A stretch of 64,000 bases of DNA from Kuschelorhynchus macadamiae (lineage: Eukaryota; Arthropoda; Insecta; Coleoptera; Curculionidae), in NCBI GenBank assembly GCA_030620095.1, contig JAUTXW010000356.1, positions 1,678,501-1,742,500 of the forward strand. The letters run 5' to 3'. Below, in pieces: positions 10,719-21,725 of this stretch. Within the stretch, counting starts at the first letter, position 1, and the number at the start of each line of letters is the position of its first letter. The position numbers and the translations under genes are program-made. The notes beneath the pieces were generated by a model, which made no database searches, was not told the origin of the DNA, and worked only from the letters and a program-made list of their open reading frames with translations.

Positions 10719-10825
10719 GATAAACTTACCACTACTAAGTTGACTGAATATAAAAGTTGATAGAAGCCAAAATATCTGAAAAAAGAAAAATCAGTTTAAT
10801 GTAATTATTTTGATTAAGCAGAAAT
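10719..10825 (+). repeat. Exact 107-bp direct repeat, first copy
   Basis: The segment from GATAAACTTACCACTACTAA to GATTAAGCAGAAAT recurs without a mismatch at 11074-11180. The spacing is 355 bp and the intervening sequence differs from the flanks. It could be a recent local duplication, the terminal repeats of a tiny element, or an assembly artefact. Confidence 0.8.
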
Positions 10826-11073
10826 TGGTTTTTGTATTACATGTTTAACTCATTTATCTCGGGTAGGCAGTTAGGAGTTAACTGTATCACGTGCAATAGT
10901 CAAGTCACGATTTGATATATTAAGAGCGTCAAACCAACGTATTTTTAAGAAGCAGTAAAATGCTAACCGTCAATGCAAATTGGCTGTATAACGGTTGTTA
11001 ACATAAAATGTATTTTCTTAATAGTGCAAAATGTATTTTAAATAAATAATGCAATTATATATATTTCGTAAGA

Positions 11074-11180
11074 GATAAACTTACCACTACTAAGTTGACT
11101 GAATATAAAAGTTGATAGAAGCCAAAATATCTGAAAAAAGAAAAATCAGTTTAATGTAATTATTTTGATTAAGCAGAAAT
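11074..11180 (+). repeat. Exact 107-bp direct repeat, second copy
   Basis: Identical to 10719-10825 base for base as read; sequences diverge immediately outside both edges. Confidence 0.8.
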
Positions 11181-11189
11181 GCAATTTCA

Positions 11190-12207
11190 TTTTGTTGTGA
11201 CTTTGTGATCAAGGGCCTAACCCGACCTAATATGAATATAAATATATTTATATTAGTTGATGACGTACTTAACCAAGAGGAATGGGGTAAAACAACAAAA
11301 AATTAACAGATAGGTATTGCAAAACTATTAGCATTTTATTAATAATTTTAATATTTAAAGAGCCGAGTGGGGGATAAATCTCCCATACCTCCCACCGCGT
11401 CTACGCTTCTGTTTGTGACCACTCCCTTATACTTAGTTTTTCCTTGATTCAATAGACTCCAAGAGACCTTTAAAAACTCTATAACATTTTTCTATTTAAC
11501 AATTTCTGCTAGCTCTATTATTTTTGAGAATACTGTACCATCGACTGTTTCTATACATACTCAGAACTTAAGATACTGCAAGAAAGTAGCAGGTACTTTG
11601 ATGGTGAGGAGAACAGACTGTATATGAACAGATTTTAACTGATGAAATTCTTAACTTTTTTAATTTTAAAATACATTTTATCGGTAATAGCGAAGGGGGA
11701 AACTTGAGGGTTGGGCATAAATTTGAATGTTTATATTACTTATACGTTTAACATTTTACTTGAAAATTTTATTATATTTAACACATTCTTATATCTTAGT
11801 ACCTTTCTTTATTCACCAGGGTCATTCCAGAACGCATTTTGCCAATTTTGTTTTCGTGTATTCCCTAAAAGTATTTTTGCTACAATGTGGCGAATTTTAA
11901 CAGATTATCTTTGCATCTGAGGGTTCTAGTGAGTAAATCTTAAGAAAACATACTAAAGAACTAATTTCGATGAATATGTTTATTATTATATAATTTTTTT
12001 CCAGGATACGTGAATGTATATTAATCGTTTTTAATAAATCACAGCACTCTAGATTGTAAAATATAAAAAAAGGTAATAAAAAATAGCTTCCCATATCAAA
12101 ATGGCATATAGAATCAGAATGTCATAACGAATCAAAACATCCAATTGTATTTGATTGTATTTTTGAAGCTTTATTTATTGTTATTGTTAAATTTTCTTGC
12201 TACAATG

Positions 12208-12213
<6 letters not shown>
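11190..12213. other. No gene seen
   Basis: A+T-rich DNA; the open frames at 11711-11920 and 11897-12094 show no known domain. Confidence 0.5.

Positions 12214-12265
<52 letters not shown>
12214..12265. repeat. (AT)n microsatellite
   Basis: Uninterrupted alternating AT of about 50 bp just upstream of a LINE remnant. Confidence 0.95.
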
Positions 12266-12268
<3 letters not shown>

Positions 12269-12539
12269 GGTGTTTTTTTTATTAAAACTTGCAGATTGTA
12301 CTTTTGGACCGTCTTATAATGTTAGTCGTTTATAATTTAGGATATTGGATATATATATATTGCAATGTTTTAAACACAGTTGCCACTCCGCACAATGTCG
12401 TCACATAGATTTATTTGAAATATTTGTTTAGGTGCAATTACTTATTTTTATTAGGTGAACCTACTTTTCTTCTTTTTGTCTTGCGTCTTGTTGCTTCCTT
12501 TGCTTGATTGTTTTTTCTATTTTTTTTATGTTTTCTATA

Positions 12540-14895
12540 GCACATCTAAGTAAAGTTACTAACGAATAATTTGAACAACTTTAGAGATCACGTAAAATTG
12601 AATCAATATGATTTTGTTGGTATATCTGAAAGCTGGTTGAATAACACAATAAATAATGATTTTTTACACATTGCTGGTTATGATTTGATTAGGCAGGACC
12701 TCCTTACAAGGGGTGGCGGCATCGCGATTTATATAAAAAATAACATACAATTTCATGTATTATTGCAAGAAACTAAAGAATTTTCGGAACATATCTGGAT
12801 CCAAATTACGATCTCTGGAAAGAATTATTACTCTTGGTAATATTTACAGGCCTCCAAAATTTGATTTTTTACAATTTTTAAATTACTTTGAAGACTGCCT
12901 TACTGACTTTTTTCCAGATTGTAATCAATTTTTTTGTCTTGTGGACTTTAATGTTAATATGTATGATACCGAGTCTACAAATACTTCGGGCCAATCCCTT
13001 GTTGATTTAATTTTTTCTAGTTCGGAGGATATTTTGAGTACGGATATTTGTGATAATCACGTCTCGGATCATATGCTTAAATCATGTAAAATTGCTTTAA
13101 TTCAAACAATACACAATTCGATTCGTTTACCTACCGTGTACTGCATAATATAGATTTTAGGTCTTTTCAGCAAGACCTTGAGGCGGTTCCCTGGTCACAC
13201 ATTTATTATCTTAATGACATAAATAAAAAAAGTTGCATTCCTTACTAATAACAATCTTCAACTTTTTGATAAACATGCCCCACTAAAAACTGTTAACGGC
13301 AAAAAAAACCATATTGTCCATGGATCACGGATAATATAAGGTTGATGCAAAGATTAAAGAATGCGGCTTTAAATCGTTTTCGCAGATCTAAGCTACTCGA
13401 ACATCGCAACTATTACACACAGCTGCGAAATTTAACAATAAATGCAATAAGGGCAGAGAAAAAGGTTTACCTTAATCGGAAATTTCAAAATATTAGCAAC
13501 AGAGATAAATGGCGCGAACTTAAGAAACTAAATATTGGAAAATCCAAACAGGCTAATTTGCCCCAGATTCTCAATAATTGTGATGTAATTAATAAATATT
13601 TTATTGATTCGAGCGTTAGTGATTTTTAGCCAGATGATGATTTAATTAAATTTTATAAAAATAATAAAATTGTTACGAATTCATTTGATTTTTGCCCATC
13701 AAAAGCCTTCGATTTAGACGGAATTAACATTAATCCGATATTAAGATATTGCCCCTTTTTAGTTCCCTTTATTAGGAATAATATAAATATATGTATAAAA
13801 GAATCTTACTTTTCACTCGAATGGAAAAAGGCCAAAGTAATTCCACTCCCTAAGAGGGACAATCCAACCGAACTTGGACACTTGCAGTCGGTGTTAATTT
13901 TGCCTATTCTTTCGAAGGCTCTGGAAAAATGTATGAAAAATCAAATTCAATCTTTTTTAAGTAAAAACAACGTACTTCCCGAGAAACAGTCGGGATTTCG
14001 TGAGGGTTATAGCTGCATCACTGCTTTGACTGAGGTGTCAGATGACATTTTTAGGGAACTGGATAATGGTAGGGCTACGGTTTTGGTCCTACTGGATTTC
14101 AGTAGAGTCTTTGACATGTTACATCATGGTTCCCTTGTAGCTATGTTGTAGTTTTTCGCAGGGCGCTTTAAAGCTTGTAGAATCATTTTTAACTGACCGT
14201 CTCCAGGCAGTTCAGCATGATGTTTCGTTTCTGATTTTTTGCGGGTTACTTCTGGTGTTCTCCAGGGTAGCATTCTGGGACCCCTACTGTTTTCAATTTA
14301 CACCTCTAACTTCTATAAAGGGCTACAATATTGCAAATATCACCTTTACGCTGATGATACTCAACTTTATTTTTCATGTAGTCCTTCGTCACTTCACCTT
14401 GCAAGTAACGTTATTAACCGTGATCTATGGGCAATATATGAAGTTTGAAAAAGACACACCTTGCAGTTAAATGCTAAAAAATCCGTGGTTTTGCTCTTTG
14501 CTAGCGATACCACAAGGCAAACTATTCTAAATAACCTTAATATATCAGTAACCGGAGGAGACGGGGCTTTACTCACAAATTAAAAGAAATTAACTGGCTC
14601 AATATGCAAAATCGTCGAATTGTGCATTATTTGTGTTTTGTTTATAAAATTCTAAAACATAAATCTCTCCCATATTTGCTTCGAAGTCTATCATTTCGAA
14701 CTGATATTCATAGACTAAATATTCCACGCACCTCTAACTATTCTACTATTCTATTCCTAAGCATAAAAAACAAACATTTAAAAGATAATTTTCTTATCGC
14801 ATTAGCATTCTTTATAAATAAATATAAAATTAGTAACTTCTCTCAAAGTCTTTTTACTTTTAAAAATAGAATAAGAAATGAGTTTCTTGCCTGAG
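12540..14895 (+). pseudogene. Non-LTR retrotransposon ORF2 (CR1/jockey group), decayed
   Basis: Fragments in several frames line up as one ORF2. The apurinic-type endonuclease reads YDFVGISESWLNN, GGGIAIYIKNN, GNIYRPPK, a DFNVNMYD segment (normally GDFN) and VSDH. A basic linker follows (13342-13629). The reverse transcriptase reads LPILSKALEKCM, EKQSGFREGYSC, VLLDFSRVFDMLHH (motif A), SGVLQGSILGPLLFSIY (motif B) and HLYADDTQLYF (motif C, YADD intact). The C-terminal region is RRIVHYLCFVYKILKHKSLPYLL. Many stops and frameshifts make it non-functional. Motif spacing suits CR1/jockey-group LINEs; the exact clade is uncertain. Confidence 0.8.
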
Positions 14896-15260
14896 TATTA
14901 TCACGCCAACCAGCATTTTATTGACTATTTACATTTTGATCATGCATTTTGCTGTTTGTATGTTTCCCTTTCTCTCTCTCTTTGTCTATTTCTTATCTTT
15001 TTACTTCTCTTTTCTTTGCCTTCTTTTGGTCTATTCATTTCTAGTGATTATCTTCTTTTTTAGCTTACCTTACATTGGTTTACCTGAATATATTATTTTT
15101 ATTGGAAATTACTTTTTTTTATATTTACCTTGTTTTCTGTTTAGTTTATATTAATTAAGTTATTTAGTTGTAGGAGGGCCTCAACAGCTTCCGAACCTAG
15201 GTTTGGAAAGCTGACAATAAGGCCTTTTAGTCTTAAATTAAAATTATAAAAATGTAAGAG
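14896..15260 (+). other. Probable 3' region of the LINE at 12540-14895
   Basis: T-rich stretch with a GGAGGGCCTCAACAGC... GGCCTTTTAG block ending in an A+T-rich tail. It follows ORF2 directly. The exact 3' end cannot be fixed without other copies. Confidence 0.4.
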
Positions 15261-15708
15261 ATTTTGCATCACGCATTTGTAGTATTTGAGACTAACAAAC
15301 GTTTTATTATTACTATCATTATTAAATATATGTAGGGTAGCCGATTCAAAAATTAAAAACTTAGTACCAGAACTTCGAAAACAAAAGAAGCTACGGAAAC
15401 AGTTTTATGATAAAAAGAAATAAATTATGTCCTATTTAGCTAACCAAAATTCCATCTAAAACGATAGCTTAGAAAAAAGATATACGGTTGAGCAACTTAT
15501 TTGTTGCACAGGCTCTATTTAAGTGTGAAGTGCAGTCCTTGTTGCTTCGATCGTGCAATCAATCGCTTTCTATCTAAAATGGACTAAATCTTCTACTGTT
15601 ACCAGAATTTATTATTATTTATTGTTTTCATAAAATATATGACCAATACGAGTCTTTTTTAAATAAAAGGGCCTGATAAAGATTAGGTACCGACTGACTA
15701 TTGTGTCG

Positions 15709-15744
15709 AAACAGAAGTGGAATCTAGAATTTCCACTTCTGTTT
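15709..15744. other. Perfect 14-bp hairpin after a CTGATAA...GTCGAAAC stretch
   Basis: The arms AAACAGAAGTGGAA and TTCCACTTCTGTTT are exact complements around an 8-base loop. Just upstream is CCTGATAA (15672) and then GTGTCGAAAC. The order resembles a type I hammerhead with a long stem III, but stem II is not convincing. Confidence 0.6.
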
Positions 15745-15749
15745 ATTAT

Positions 15750-16920
15750 CAACTAACTTCCATTAATTTATCAAACGCGCAGCAATGAATGCACAATTCT
15801 GGTCGTGGGCTCCACTACCATTGTAAGTATTTTTTTTCATTCAGTGTTTATTGCAGCATTAGTTTAATTAAAACACAAGACAAGTTTGAATACAGGCACA
15901 CATATATTCAAAATGAAAAAAAAATCCCTACACAGACCATTGAAATTGATTCCAATTTTTGCGCGTTCTCGGGTCCGTTTGAAACTATTCTAAGGCAATT
16001 TTTTCTTTTGGCTTAGTGCAAAACTGAGACTCCAAACGAAAACGCTGTTAACCTCTGTTTAAAAAAAAAACTAGAAAATCACTTTTACTTATTTTCTTTA
16101 TCAAAGTATTCGGAACTATATAGGGTTTTCTTCTCGGTTTTCTCGTAGATTATGACCCACCGGTATTTTCTTTCCTGCATCAGTTAGAATGTAAGTTTAA
16201 GTTTAAAAGTAGTTTTATTTTATGTGAACTATCAGGATATGTATAAAAAAGACAAAAGATCATAACCTTAATATTTCATGACACACTCAATTTTTTTAAA
16301 TGGAACATCCCTATATTTTTCATTTTTTTTTCATAGATACGATTTTTCTGATATCAAAAATTTATAGTTTGTCCATGTTTGCTTAAACATCTCCAAAAAT
16401 ATTTATAATAACATTTTCTTTTAAATGATTACTTACCTGTAATATAACTATTAAGCTATAAAGCCACGCACATTAATATGAATGTCAAAATTGATATATT
16501 CAAATAATGACATGTTACTATTATTATTTTGATTTAAAGTGGGCTAGTGTGAGGAAGAGTATACTTATACTGATATATAATTCGAATGTACCTATTATTC
16601 AAATCATAATAGTGCTAAGAGAGTGAGCTCCGAGGTTAGCGCTCATTACCAGCGGATACATCCAGAGAGGTAAACTGCATCCAAATTAACTGGAATATAT
16701 ATCTTAAGACAACTTGAACAAAGAAAGGAAAAACAGATCAGCGGTAACGAAGAAGAAGACTTAAATGTTCTGGGTTTTTGTAGGAGGAAGAAATTATCAA
16801 TCAAAGTTATATCATATAAATAATTATTACATTTTTATTTTCAATTTCATATGGCTCGTAATTTGTTCACAAAGACATTAAGGAGCAAAAGAAAGGATCT
16901 CATCTTTGTAAATATGTAAA
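15750..16920. other. No gene seen
   Basis: A+T-rich DNA. An open frame at 15789-16016 has no recognisable domain. Confidence 0.5.
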
Positions 16921-16924
16921 CCGT

Positions 16925-17515
16925 TTATCCATAGGTATCGATGTTCTCGGCTACGTATCGATATTATCAACTACTTATCAATATCATTAGATATCTATCG
17001 GCACTCTTTGATAACTATCGATATATCGATGTAATTTTATTTACCTATTGTTATTAGATATGTCGCTGATCTACCGATAACTATCGATATGTCGATATAT
17101 CGATAAATTGCCCAACCTTACTCTAGTGTACCACTTTCAAATTTTGTTTTATTATTTTCCCCGATAAATCTATTTTGCTATATATGATTGGCACTAAAAT
17201 TTCACCTTTTCATCCGTAAATTAGAGATGAGCAATATTAGATTTTATCTATCGATATGTCGATAGTTATTAACCTATCGATAATTGTTTCTACCTATCGA
17301 CAGTTCTTTGCTACCTATCGATATATTTGGGACACAATTGTTGAAGTGCAAAAAAAAAAGAAAAATGTCCTCACTTTCATATGGCGTATATGTAATACCT
17401 GTATACGTACCTATCGATGATCTCAGCTACCTATCGATATTATCACTTACCTGTCGCCAGTCCTGCTCATTTAACGGCACTTATCGATAACTATCGATAT
17501 ATCGATAAACGCCCT
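16925..17515. repeat. Cluster of TATCGATA-type palindromes in two related blocks
   Basis: Two blocks, about 16925-17115 and 17226-17515, are dense in ATCGATA / CTATCGATA / ATATCGATA. Both contain CTACCTATCGATATT-like phrases and both end with a doubled ATCGATATATCGATAAA element followed by a CCCAACC or CCCTTCC phrase. TATCGATA is the core site of the insect factor DREF, but the organisation also fits subterminal repeats of a short non-autonomous transposon. No gene is adjacent. Confidence 0.6.
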
Positions 17516-17569
17516 TCCCTATAAATAGGTTTTTAATATTGGTTTAAAAAAAGTATTAGACACTATTTT

Positions 17570-17660
17570 CATAAATATTTTCGGTTTATACCCATATGAT
17601 GATCCTTGATTTTTAAGCAAATAAAAATTTTTCGTCAATCAGGTAAGTAGTTTCTGTTCT
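17570..17660 (-). repeat. Short family A fragment
   Basis: Contains TTATACCCATATGATGATCC, TTGATTTTT and GTCAATCAGGTAAGTAGTTT, which match the 5' section of family A in reverse orientation. Confidence 0.5.
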
Positions 17661-17664
17661 TGGT

Positions 17665-18775
17665 GTAGTGACTTATGATGGTATATAAGTAGCCAATGCC
17701 GGTTATTGTTCGAATTTGCTTTTTTTTATCGTCCTCAGACCTTACTAAGGTCAGCGTACACAACAGGTGGTAGGACCGATTTAACACTTGAACACTAGGA
17801 AAAGGGCTTACATCATTAAAATATTACAAAAAAACACTATCCTGTTGTAGCAACATGAATCTAAATTACCACCCCTTATATTGCATTACTGTCGAATTTT
17901 AGTTACGCTTTAGCAAAAGCTATTCGTTTCTACAAAAAAAATATATTTCTATCATTAGTTCACAAAAATGTAATTAAGTGGTATGGTTAATTTGTTATAT
18001 TACAGCTCAAATTGTCGAAGAAAAAAAACTTGTTTAGATGAACAAATTATACTTATTGTTTGTAGGTTTCACTTTTATACACAACAACAAATAGCGGTTA
18101 ACAATGATATCGAAATTATATTTTAAATGTCATAAACCCTGAAATCGTTGCAGCGATGCATAAAGAAATAGGTATTTTAATTTCAGAAAAGTCCGATCTT
18201 ACACAATTCAGTATTGACATACTTTTGGAGACAATATTTTATGACTTAAAATAATAAACTCTGCGGTTGCTATTTTTTTTATGATTCATTCCGCACCTTA
18301 ACAACAGTTGACCGATATATTTTGCCCAACAGCTAATTTTCATAATTCCATCTTTTTCAAATATCTTTTTGTCTTTTAGACTCAGGTGCGGTCTGCCGCC
18401 ATGTTTTTATTATAGCATGCAGTCTACCATTTTGAAAAACTATAGTTTTCAAATTTGTTTGATGCTATTAATTATTAGTACACAAAGATATTGCAGGTGT
18501 ATAATAAGTGTATTTATGACCACCTGCATGATGGTATGAGCAAATAGGTTAGGTTAGGCTAAACCTTTCGATACGAAGTGAATGTGCTTTTGTGTCTTAG
18601 ATAATATTTCTGAGAATTAACTGTGAGATGTCTGTATTCCAACTGATTTAAATTTTTATATAAGTTGAATTTTTTATAGTGAATTGTTGACCACAACTGC
18701 ATGCATATTTACGTGTTTCCCTGTCGTTCTGCAAAAAAATAATGACAGTCTACAACAGACAAGTGGCCGCAAATA
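17665..18775. other. No gene seen
   Basis: A+T-rich DNA. A short (TTAGG)-like stretch, AGGTTAGGTTAGG, lies at about 18547, too short to call a telomeric array. Confidence 0.5.
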
Positions 18776-18780
18776 GGGTA

Positions 18781-20137
18781 AGTCCGGAAAAGATGGCACC
18801 AGTTTGCAAATCAAATAGGTATAAAGCGTTCTTTTAACCGAAACAACGAAAAAGCTGGTTATAATTGGCTCAAATTATTTATGGATCGAAATCGTGCCCT
18901 AGCTTTACGTAAGATTTGCTGCAGACCTGCTAGCAAGAGAATAATCTTTTTGCAAAACCAAGCCATATTTTCAATATGGGCGAATCTGGCCTCCGACTCA
19001 ACTCAACGCCCGGGCCCTGGAGAAGTATTAGCCTAAAAAGGTTCAAGAGATGTTTCCGGTATTATGTCAGCCGAAAAAGATTCCGTAGTGGCATGTTTTA
19101 ATGCAGAAAGTGTCTTCCGGCTACCAGCTTGTAATTTGAAAGGAAAAATAAAGAAAGATTAATATATGGATAACACGCCACCAGAATAAATTATTTCTAT
19201 GTCATAAAAATCTGCATATATTAACATTACAACTGTTCTGGAATGACTAACCCAGCATTTTATACCAAGAAAACCAGAAGTTGACGTACTCATTATTATC
19301 GACGAGCATGATTCCCATTCAAGCAGTGCAGAAATGATTGAGGTTGCTCGGGAAAATCACATAATTTTATTCGTGCTAGGCTACACTACGCACTAACTAT
19401 AGCCGTTCTACCGGTCTGCTGTCAAATCCTTAAAAATTACTTTTATGCAGCTAGTCACTTGTGGTGTCAAACTCATCCTAGTCGTCGGCTAACTCGATAT
19501 GAGTTTGGAGGAATTAAGGCTACAGGGATATTTCCGTTTAATCTTGCTGTGCCGGATTACCCATTTTCAATAATCGATCAACCTAAATTCAGTGATAATC
19601 AGGAGAAGAACAATTAATCAAAAGGCGTTACTCAAGATAAAAAAACGGATTATGATCCTTGTTAACCGAGTACCTCGGCAAACTATCAATAATTAACTTT
19701 CACTGATACCTTCAATCTAGTACCAGGAATCCGAATCGCCATTAACCAAAACAGTTAGTCGGAGCTTACCTCTTCCCAAGCTAGAGCTATTGTCCGAAAA
19801 AAGGCTACAAAAGTTGTAGCTGAAACGACATCTCCAGACTATGTTGAAAAACTTAAAATTAAAATAGCTACAAAAAAACAACCGACTCAGAAGCCAACTC
19901 AGCCAACTTACCATTAGCGATATGGCCATCTCCCCCCTAGCTATATCGGGAAGATGGTCAATGCCATAATTTTAAATTTAGTTGAATATCGCCAAAACAC
20001 ATTGTTCTATATTATTAAAATATCGTCATTACAAATGTTACACTTATGCGGCTATAATGATTTAAAATAAATCGTAGGTTAATAACTTTCTAAAATTGAA
20101 ACAAAAAACAAACTGGGTGGCCATCTGCCCCGGACTT
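18781..20137 (+). mobile_element. pogo-type DNA transposon, degenerate, with terminal inverted repeats
   Basis: The left end AGTCCGGAAAAGATGGC-ACCAGTTTG is mirrored at the right end, where the reverse complement reads AAGTCCGGGGCAGATGGCCACCCAGTTTG. This gives inverted repeats of about 27-29 bp flanking a ~1.36 kb unit with a broken transposase between them. TA precedes the left end (18779-18780); the right-hand TA is not evident. Confidence 0.65.
18800..19630 (+). pseudogene. pogo/jerky-like (CENPB-DDE_1) transposase remnant
   Basis: Pieces in several frames read SFNRNNEKAGYNWLKLFMDR (end of the CENP-B type helix-turn-helix), GESGL, LKRF / GSRDVSGIMSAEKDSVVACF (start of the DDE_1 domain, normally 'KG.R.V..MTSAERG..VTV'), then VDVLIIIDEHDSHSSSAEMI (second catalytic Asp motif 'ILDGHxSH', here DEH), ARENHIILFVLGYTTH, and RLTRYEFGGIKATGIFPFN. 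The order fits the family. Stops and frameshifts run throughout and the third catalytic region is poor. Confidence 0.65.
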
Positions 20138-20139
20138 CA

Positions 20140-21170
20140 AAATTGTTTTACACTGTAACCATTACAGGTAGATAAAGCTATGGGGCTAGTGCGGACATTT
20201 GACTCTTTTTCAGATGTAAATCTCTCTAAAGAAAATATAAGCTCCGACGCAATTTTATCGACATTTCTTTGCGTGGCATTTTTTACTCAGCGTTGACGGT
20301 ACCACGAAAACCTGGATGGTTTTGTTTTCCGGGTGAACAAAATTTAAAATAAAATGTCAACAGTTGTTTTATATCTAAGTATCATAGTATGTTTTAAAAA
20401 AATTAGAGCTTCTATGTTTTCATAGTTTTAAGAAATTTTGAAAGGAAAAATTGTTCAAAATTCATCTTTTATCTCTGAGGTATGTCTTAGTTTATGAGAT
20501 CTTCAATACATAAATTGAACACAACATAGCATAGCTTAACATAATATATCATAACAACATAACATAACCCAATACATACTTATGTGCGTATGAACAATAA
20601 CATCCGGTACAATTCCTAGATATTCTTGTTCATGTATTCGAAACTTGGTATAACAAAAGGCATTTTATTTTTAATTTTGTGCACCTCGTTAACAAAAACT
20701 CAAGTCTTCGTCCATCAGCACTGAGTACAAAATACCACGCCCAGAAATGGCCATAAAATTGCAAATCGGACCTTAAATTTTCTTATGGGGATTTACATGT
20801 AAATAAGTTTATCTATTGTTACAAAGTGAGATATTTTATTATTGTTTCCAAAATCAATTTTCTCTCATTTTTTTTTATTTTCTTAATTTAAAAGTTTTAT
20901 CATGTTTTAATGTATATAAAAAGTTGTCAAAAGTTGAGTGCCACCATTATATTAAAACAAATTTGTTCTGCGTATTTTTCACTTTAGACTAACTAACGTC
21001 TTACTTAAAACGCCAAAACTTTAGGATTATTTAAATTTTATATAAAATTAAGTTATAATAGATCTTTTTGCCAAAACGGTTTATGAACTTTTGATTTTTA
21101 CCATAAACGGGATATTTCCCCATAATTTGCCAACATAAATATTGGTTAGGTTCGAAAAAATTGCTAAATA
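20140..21170. other. No gene seen
   Basis: A+T-rich DNA with a short CATAA/ACATAA-rich stretch at 20520-20580. It borders the DIRS-like element. Confidence 0.5.
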
Positions 21171-21184
21171 TCAAATTATCCTTC

Positions 21185-21366
21185 GCTCATATTCCGAACA
21201 TTTTTGCTTACATTGTAGTTATATTGCCCCTGTGCAATGACTCACAAGTTTAAAGAATGATGATAAAGAGTGATAAGAAAGAAAATTATTTCTTTCTTAT
21301 CACCTAATATGTGTCACCCTTGCCCGAATTCAGGTATATTTTGTTTACATGATTCATTATATTGTC
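21185..21366. repeat. DIRS left inverted terminal repeat
   Basis: Reverse complement of 25649-25808 apart from a ~22-nt segment (around ATGATGATAAAGAGTGATAA) missing from the right copy. It includes its own palindrome, GATAAGAAAGAAAATTATTT... TTTCTTATC, at 21272-21301, which that deletion has removed on the right. Confidence 0.9.
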
Positions 21367-21450
21367 TTGTGCGATAGACTCCACTTCGTTCTTAATATTA
21401 AATAAAATAATATTAAAATAATAGAAAAATTAAGTAATTTCGCCTTAATT

Positions 21451-21592
21451 ATGCCAAAAAGAAATAATAGTGAAGTGTCCGATAGTGAGTGTATGACGAA
21501 AAAGCGTCGGAAATTCGAAAAACTAAAGGAAAAAATGACAAAACTGCAAAAAGAAATCGAAATGTATAGTTCAGATTCTGAGGATGATTTAG
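21451..21592 (+). CDS. DIRS ORF1 N-terminal exon (basic, coiled, GAG-like)
   Basis: Starts at ATG with MPKRNNSEVSDSECMTKKRR, followed by a lysine/glutamate helix (KLKEKMTKLQKEIEM) and an acidic SSDSEDDL end. The basic patch could be a nuclear localisation signal, and the charged helix is typical of the small GAG-like start of these elements. After DDL the frame runs into GTAGGATATT, which could be a splice donor. The open frame of the RT ORF begins about 150 bp downstream with an acceptor-like CGAG at about 21745-21748. I infer a spliced GAG/RT product; it could equally be a separate short ORF. Confidence 0.5.
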
Positions 21593-21725
21593 GTAGGATA
21601 TTTTTTTATTTTTTGCCAAGGGCATTCTTTTGAATGGCCCACTGAATCTTTATGATTCCTATTTTTTGGCATTTTTTACTGTAAAAATAAGGCATTTAGA
21701 TAAATGGCCGCCAAAATCTTTATGA

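Noticed and set aside
18540..18560. Interstitial telomere repeat (TTAGG)n
   Set aside because: Only about two and a half units; too short to separate from chance.
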